DNA of 63,602 bases from an uncultured Anaerobiospirillum sp. (GTDB lineage: Bacteria; Pseudomonadota; Gammaproteobacteria; Enterobacterales; Succinivibrionaceae). Below, in pieces: positions 59,055 to 63,602 of this stretch (position 1 is its first letter; each line of letters begins with the position of its first letter). The stretch is taken from contig CALXOW010000101.1 of NCBI GenBank assembly GCA_944390115.1, forward strand, positions 1 to 63,602. Direction: 5' to 3'. The notes beneath the pieces are model-generated. The model made no database searches, was not told the origin of the DNA, and was given only the letters and a program-made list of their open reading frames with translations. Position numbers and translations under genes: made by a program.

Positions 59055-60041
59055 ATGATAGGGGCTATTCTGGGCGATTTTGTGGGATCGCAGTTTGACT
59101 ACCGTCCGATCAAGAGCAAGGATTTTGAGCTGGTGGTCAAGCGCAGCCACTTCAGTGATGACTCGGTTATGACCATTGCGGTAGCGGGCGCGTTAACCGA
59201 AGCGCTGACTAATGAGGATGGCACGCTCAAAGAGGGCCCTGTTGACTACAATTTGGTGGCGCAGCGGGCGCGTGCCTGCATGCGCAAGCTCGGGCGCACC
59301 TATCCGCAAGCAGGTTATGGCTCGAGCTTTGCGGTCTGGCTCAATCAGAATGATGACGCCGCCTATGGTAGCTACGGCAACGGCGCTGGTATGCGTGTGA
59401 GCAGCTGTGGTTTTGCCGCCCGAAGTCTCGATGAAGCGCGCGATCTGGCCTACGCCGTGACCGTGGTTTCGCACAATCACATCGAAGGCCTGCGCGGGGC
59501 GCAAGCTACCGCTGAGGCGGTCTATTTAGCCCGCGCCCAACTGACTCAAGATGAAATCAAGGCGTACTTTGAGGCCACCTACTGCGACCTGGGCTTTACC
59601 TTAGACGAGATTCGCCCAGACTTCACCTTTGACAGCTCGTGCCAAGGCACGGTGCCTTATGCTTTGCGAGGCTTTTATGAGGCTGACTCGCTCGAGGACG
59701 CGATCCGCAATGTCATCTCCTTAGGCGGCGATAGCGATACCTTAGGCGCTACGGTGGGTGGGATGGCCGCTGCGTACTTTGGGGTACCGCTGAGCTTGCG
59801 CACCATGATCTTAGAGGGCTTAGATGACACGCTGCGCTCCATCATCAAAGCAGCCGAAGAGTGCTTTACGCAGCGCGCCCAGGGCGTCGCCCCAACTCAA
59901 GAACTCAATCCACAGTTCTCGGTCTTCGAACAAGCAGTGCGCCTTGACCCAGAGAAGGTCCGTGCGGAGGTTGCTCAGGTCTTAGCAGATAGGGACGCTG
60001 CTGCCCAGCGCTACGGTCATGCCCCAGCAGGCCTTGCTTAG
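59055..60041 (+). CDS. ADP-ribosylglycohydrolase family protein
   Basis: A DraG/ARH-like enzyme that would remove ADP-ribose from proteins, nucleic acids or small molecules. The metal-binding signatures are present: MIGAILGDFVGSQFDY at the start, FSDDSVMT (33-40), YGNGAGMRVS, HNHIEG and the C-terminal GGDSDTLGATVGG. I start at ATG 59055 with AAGGAG 6 bases upstream (328 aa); a TTG at 59028 would add 9 residues. It is transcribed alone, divergent from the TRAP cluster. No ADP-ribosyltransferase lies nearby, so the substrate is open. Confidence 0.93.
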   Translation: MIGAILGDFVGSQFDYRPIKSKDFELVVKRSHFSDDSVMTIAVAGALTEALTNEDGTLKEGPVDYNLVAQRARACMRKLGRTYPQAGYGSSFAVWLNQNDDAAYGSYGNGAGMRVSSCGFAARSLDEARDLAYAVTVVSHNHIEGLRGAQATAEAVYLARAQLTQDEIKAYFEATYCDLGFTLDEIRPDFTFDSSCQGTVPYALRGFYEADSLEDAIRNVISLGGDSDTLGATVGGMAAAYFGVPLSLRTMILEGLDDTLRSIIKAAEECFTQRAQGVAPTQELNPQFSVFEQAVRLDPEKVRAEVAQVLADRDAAAQRYGHAPAGLA

Positions 60042-60172
60042 TGGTGTAAAACCGCGCGGCAGGAAAAAGAAGCCGATCTTATAAGCAGCAGACGCCCATT
60101 ATTGTTTAGTCTGCGCACCTAACGTACAAGCTTGATCGTTGACGCCGCCACCGCTGGGCTGGGGTCAATAAA

Positions 60173-60212
60173 CAAGCCCGGCAGGGGCGCCTGCCGGGCT
60201 TGAGATGTGATA
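60173..60212. terminator. Terminator between ADP-ribosylglycohydrolase and glpF genes
   Basis: A perfect 13-bp stem CAAGCCCGGCAGG / CCTGCCGGGCTTG with loop GGCG. On the - strand it is followed by TTTATT, so it best serves glpF; it can also stop the + strand gene. Confidence 0.8.
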
Positions 60213-60244
60213 GGTATTTAATTTTGGTTGGGGGAGCTGCTTTT

Positions 60245-60967
60245 TTAGGCAGCTGGAGCCCAAGGAATAGCGTTGTACAGAGCGACCGCTAAGATGCCAC
60301 CGATGTATGGGGCCAAGAACGGTACCATGGCGTACTTGAAGTTAGAGCTGCCCTTACCCTTGATTGGTAATAAGAAGTGCGCAAGGCGCGGACCCATGTC
60401 ACGAGCTGGGTTGATGGCGTAACCCGTCAGGCCGCCTAAGGACATACCAATCGAAACGATGATGCCCCAGACAAAGACGTAGTTTAAGCCGGTGGCAATG
60501 CCCGTTACTTGGTTGATGCCTAAGATGGCAAAGACTAAGACAAAGGTACCTACAATTTCCGAGCAGCAGTTGCGGAAGTAGTTAGGAATCGATGGGCTGG
60601 TGCAGAAGACACCGAGCTTGGTAGCTGCGCTCTCTTCTGCGTCCAAGTGATCCTTGAATAAGAGCCAAGTGATGGCACCACCGACGACACCACCTGCGAT
60701 CTGGCAGACGATATAGCCTGGAACCATCGCCCATGGGAAGGTGCCATTTACGGCCAAGGCTACGGTCAAAGCTGGGTTGAAGTGAGCACCTGAGGCAGCA
60801 CCAAAGATAAAGGCCGGGAGCATAACCGCAAAGCCCCACGCAATGGTGATAACGACGACGCCACCGCCTTTCATGCCCGACTTCGTGAGGTTGACGTTTG
60901 CGACCACACCGGTACCTAACAGGAGCAGTAAGGCCGTTCCAACAAATTCAGCAACATATGGAAGCAT
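60245..60967 (-). CDS. glpF: Glycerol facilitator (aquaglyceroporin)
   Basis: An inner-membrane channel for glycerol. The 240-aa protein has six helices and the two NPA boxes, NPA 64-66 in HFNPALTVAL and NPA 186-188 in INPARDMGPR. Asp190 after the second NPA marks the glycerol-conducting subgroup. I start at ATG 60967 (MLPYVAEFVG) with AAGGAG 9 bases upstream; a longer frame to 61039 is unlikely. It lies downstream of glpK, the reverse of the E. coli glpF-glpK order. Confidence 0.96.
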   Translation of the reverse strand: MLPYVAEFVGTALLLLLGTGVVANVNLTKSGMKGGGVVVITIAWGFAVMLPAFIFGAASGAHFNPALTVALAVNGTFPWAMVPGYIVCQIAGGVVGGAITWLLFKDHLDAEESAATKLGVFCTSPSIPNYFRNCCSEIVGTFVLVFAILGINQVTGIATGLNYVFVWGIIVSIGMSLGGLTGYAINPARDMGPRLAHFLLPIKGKGSSNFKYAMVPFLAPYIGGILAVALYNAIPWAPAA

Positions 60968-61344
60968 AGGATTTTTCTCCTTCCATTGGGCCGCACAGTG
61001 ACCCTGGCGGCGCCTTTGGGGCGCACATGTCGAGAGCACGCGCGCGGCGCGCGCACTCAGGTGCTAAGGTTACAGGTGAGGCTGGTTTTAAATTCGCGCT
61101 GGTTGCGGCTCCGGCAGCCGTCTTTACAGGCTTGCCTCGTAGACAGGTCTCAGCTTGTCCTCCTAGGCTGGCCTCTATTGAGCTTGCGCCCACGCAGGTG
61201 GGTCTCAGTACCTGCGTTTAGAGGCTTGCTTAAGCTTGATTCCTAGCGGACTTGATTGAGCTTGCCTTGGTGGGCTGGCCTGCGTGGGCCTGCCCCTATA
61301 TTTGTGGGGGCAGGCCGTGAGGCTGCCGGGCGGGGGCTTTAGGA
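60968..61344. other. glpK-glpF gap with hairpin at 61287-61316
   Basis: A 377-bp gap. Near the glpK end is a perfect 10-bp stem GGCCTGCCCC / GGGGCAGGCC (loop TATATTTGTG) without a clear T-run on the - strand; it may attenuate read-through into glpF. The rest has GCTTG-rich repeats and no gene. Confidence 0.5.
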
Positions 61345-62844
<1,500 letters not shown>

Positions 62845-63070
62845 TCAATCCTCTAACACAGACAATTATGGGCTGTCCGCAGACACAAGCTGCGGTGAGC
62901 CAATTTCCATCACACAAGGGCGCTTGACTAAAAGCGTGAGCGTGCCGCAATTGGTGCGGCTTGATTGTTTTTTTGGTCCGTAGGTGTGGACCTGAGAAAG
63001 GGATGCGCGTTTTGTGTTTGTTATTGGGGTGCAAAATGCCCCGGCCAAGGCTTGCTGAGCCTTATTGCGC

Positions 63071-63094
63071 TGTGATCTCAAGATAGTGATCACA
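63071..63094. promoter_or_regulatory. Inverted repeat TGTGATC-N10-GATCACA upstream of glpK
   Basis: Perfect 7-bp arms. The arms contain the CRP half-site TGTGA, but the spacing is wider than the 6 bp of a standard CRP site, so another regulator is possible. Confidence 0.4.
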
Positions 63095-63196
63095 GGCCTT
63101 TGTCGCAAGACTTTAGGCCCTTGGGGTGCCTAATGTGGGATGTAACTCGCAAGTTAGAAATTTGTTTCTGAGTGCTTGTCGGACAAGTGCCTGACG

Positions 63197-63217
63197 CCCG
63201 ATAAATATCGGGTTTTT
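63197..63217 (+). terminator. Small terminator-like hairpin, + strand
   Basis: The stem CCCGATA / TATCGGG with loop AA and then TTTTT. No + strand gene ends nearby, so it may end an unannotated small RNA or be incidental. Confidence 0.45.
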
Positions 63218-63309
63218 ACGCTGTGCCAATGCGTGCCAAGTTGTGGGCTATTGATAGGTTAGCTTGAGGTAGGTTGCAAAAGCGCTATTTTATGGGCTTT
63301 TTTGATACA

Positions 63310-63340
63310 AAAAGGCCGCGCTCGGGGCACGGCCTTGAAG
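63310..63340 (-). terminator. Terminator for a gene entering from the right edge
   Basis: On the - strand: AAGGCCGTG ... CGCGGCCTT followed by TTTG. It is about 25 bp after the stop of the partial frame at 63366. Confidence 0.7.
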
Positions 63341-63365
63341 TTCGATTGATGATTGTTTGATTCAG

Positions 63366-63602
63366 TCAAGCCAAGGGCTTTTTCCCTAACAAAGGGTCAG
63401 AGCCAAGCTCAGGCTTGCCCACAGTTGCTGAGCGTAGGCGCTGGTTGGTGCGCTCCTCGTCGCTACTGACCGTTTGCCTTATAGCCCGCTGTCCCGCGTT
63501 GTGGTGAGCTTGAGCGTGCCCGGTGCGGCGAGCTTTGCCAGTGCTTGGGAACGCAGCGCTATGCCTCTGGCCTTTGCTTGAGGCATCACGCTGCGTGGAG
63601 CC
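63366..63602 (-). CDS. Possible C-terminal end of a gene (partial)
   Basis: A frame of 78 codons without a stop runs in from the window edge on the - strand and ends at TGA 63366-63368, just ahead of the terminator at 63310-63340. The peptide is polar and basic (RRTGHAQAHHNAGQRAIRQ, then SDEERTNQRLRSATVGKPE and GSDPLLGKKPLA), like a disordered tail. The start and most of the gene would lie outside the window. The terminator supports it, but the composition gives no family. Confidence 0.45.
   Translation of the reverse strand, partial: GSTQRDASSKGQRHSAAFPSTGKARRTGHAQAHHNAGQRAIRQTVSSDEERTNQRLRSATVGKPELGSDPLLGKKPLA

Noticed and set aside
63071-63094. Standard CRP site upstream of glpK
   Set aside because: The TGTGA/TCACA half-sites are 14 bp apart rather than 6, so I list it only as an inverted repeat.
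63346-63602. 6S RNA or another structural RNA at the right edge
   Set aside because: I compared it with the E. coli 6S, tmRNA and RNase P landmarks from memory and saw no match; a stop-free frame ending before a terminator fits better.

Overview
The window looks like chromosomal DNA of a gammaproteobacterium, most likely of the Succinivibrionaceae/Aeromonadales type (inference from protein similarity and gene order; the genus cannot be read from the sequence). Supporting signs are the 5S rRNA end followed by tRNA-Asp at the left edge, the murB-birA/coaA pair followed by tRNA-Tyr, tRNA-Gly, tuf, secE and nusG, the rplKAJL-rpoBC operon, a TRAP transporter, and glycosidase loci suited to a gut anaerobe. 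Highly expressed genes favour TTA for leucine and CCA for proline.

Layout. 1-190: 3' end of 5S rRNA, tRNA-Asp, terminator. 0.4-7 kb: orphan proteins, a glycosyltransferase and a CinA-like protein. 7.4-13 kb: metA, then murA-murB-birA facing coaA. 13-20 kb: two large lineage-specific Ala/Pro-rich proteins facing each other, one with 15-residue tandem repeats. 20-21.3 kb: non-coding duplicated DNA. 21-25 kb: an AraC-type regulator facing a GH36 alpha-galactosidase. 26-29 kb: tRNA-Tyr, tRNA-Gly, tuf, secE, nusG. 29.3-38.5 kb: an accessory block lying inside the normally unbroken nusG-rplK cluster, holding a ROK regulator, a second AraC regulator, a GPH sugar symporter, a GH127 beta-L-arabinofuranosidase and two paralogous membrane-anchored proteins embedded in repeats. 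39-51.5 kb: rplK-rplA-rplJ-rplL-rpoB-rpoC, with a roughly 160-residue insert in RpoB and an N-terminal extension on RpoC. 51.5-52.6 kb: a four-unit repeat array. 52.6-53.3 kb: tusD-tusC without tusB. 53.3-58.5 kb: dctQMP TRAP transporter, 2-hydroxyacid dehydrogenase and RpiR regulator. 59-60 kb: ADP-ribosylglycohydrolase. 60-63 kb: glpK then glpF. The right edge carries the end of a possible further gene.

How the genes work together. The core operons supply cell-wall precursors, biotin and CoA cofactors, translation and transcription. Around them sit small catabolic units, each with its own regulator: alpha-galactoside hydrolysis, beta-arabinofuranoside uptake and hydrolysis, import and reduction of an organic acid, and glycerol uptake and phosphorylation.

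The most striking unexplained signal is a dispersed intergenic repeat superfamily. Its invariant core is a perfect four-tract G-quadruplex motif (GGG-N-GGG-N-GGG-N-GGG). I count 13 cores, all between genes, joined to two kinds of flanking stem-loop. Copies lie upstream of an AraC gene, beside the paralog pair, upstream of the rplK promoter, and as an array after rpoC.
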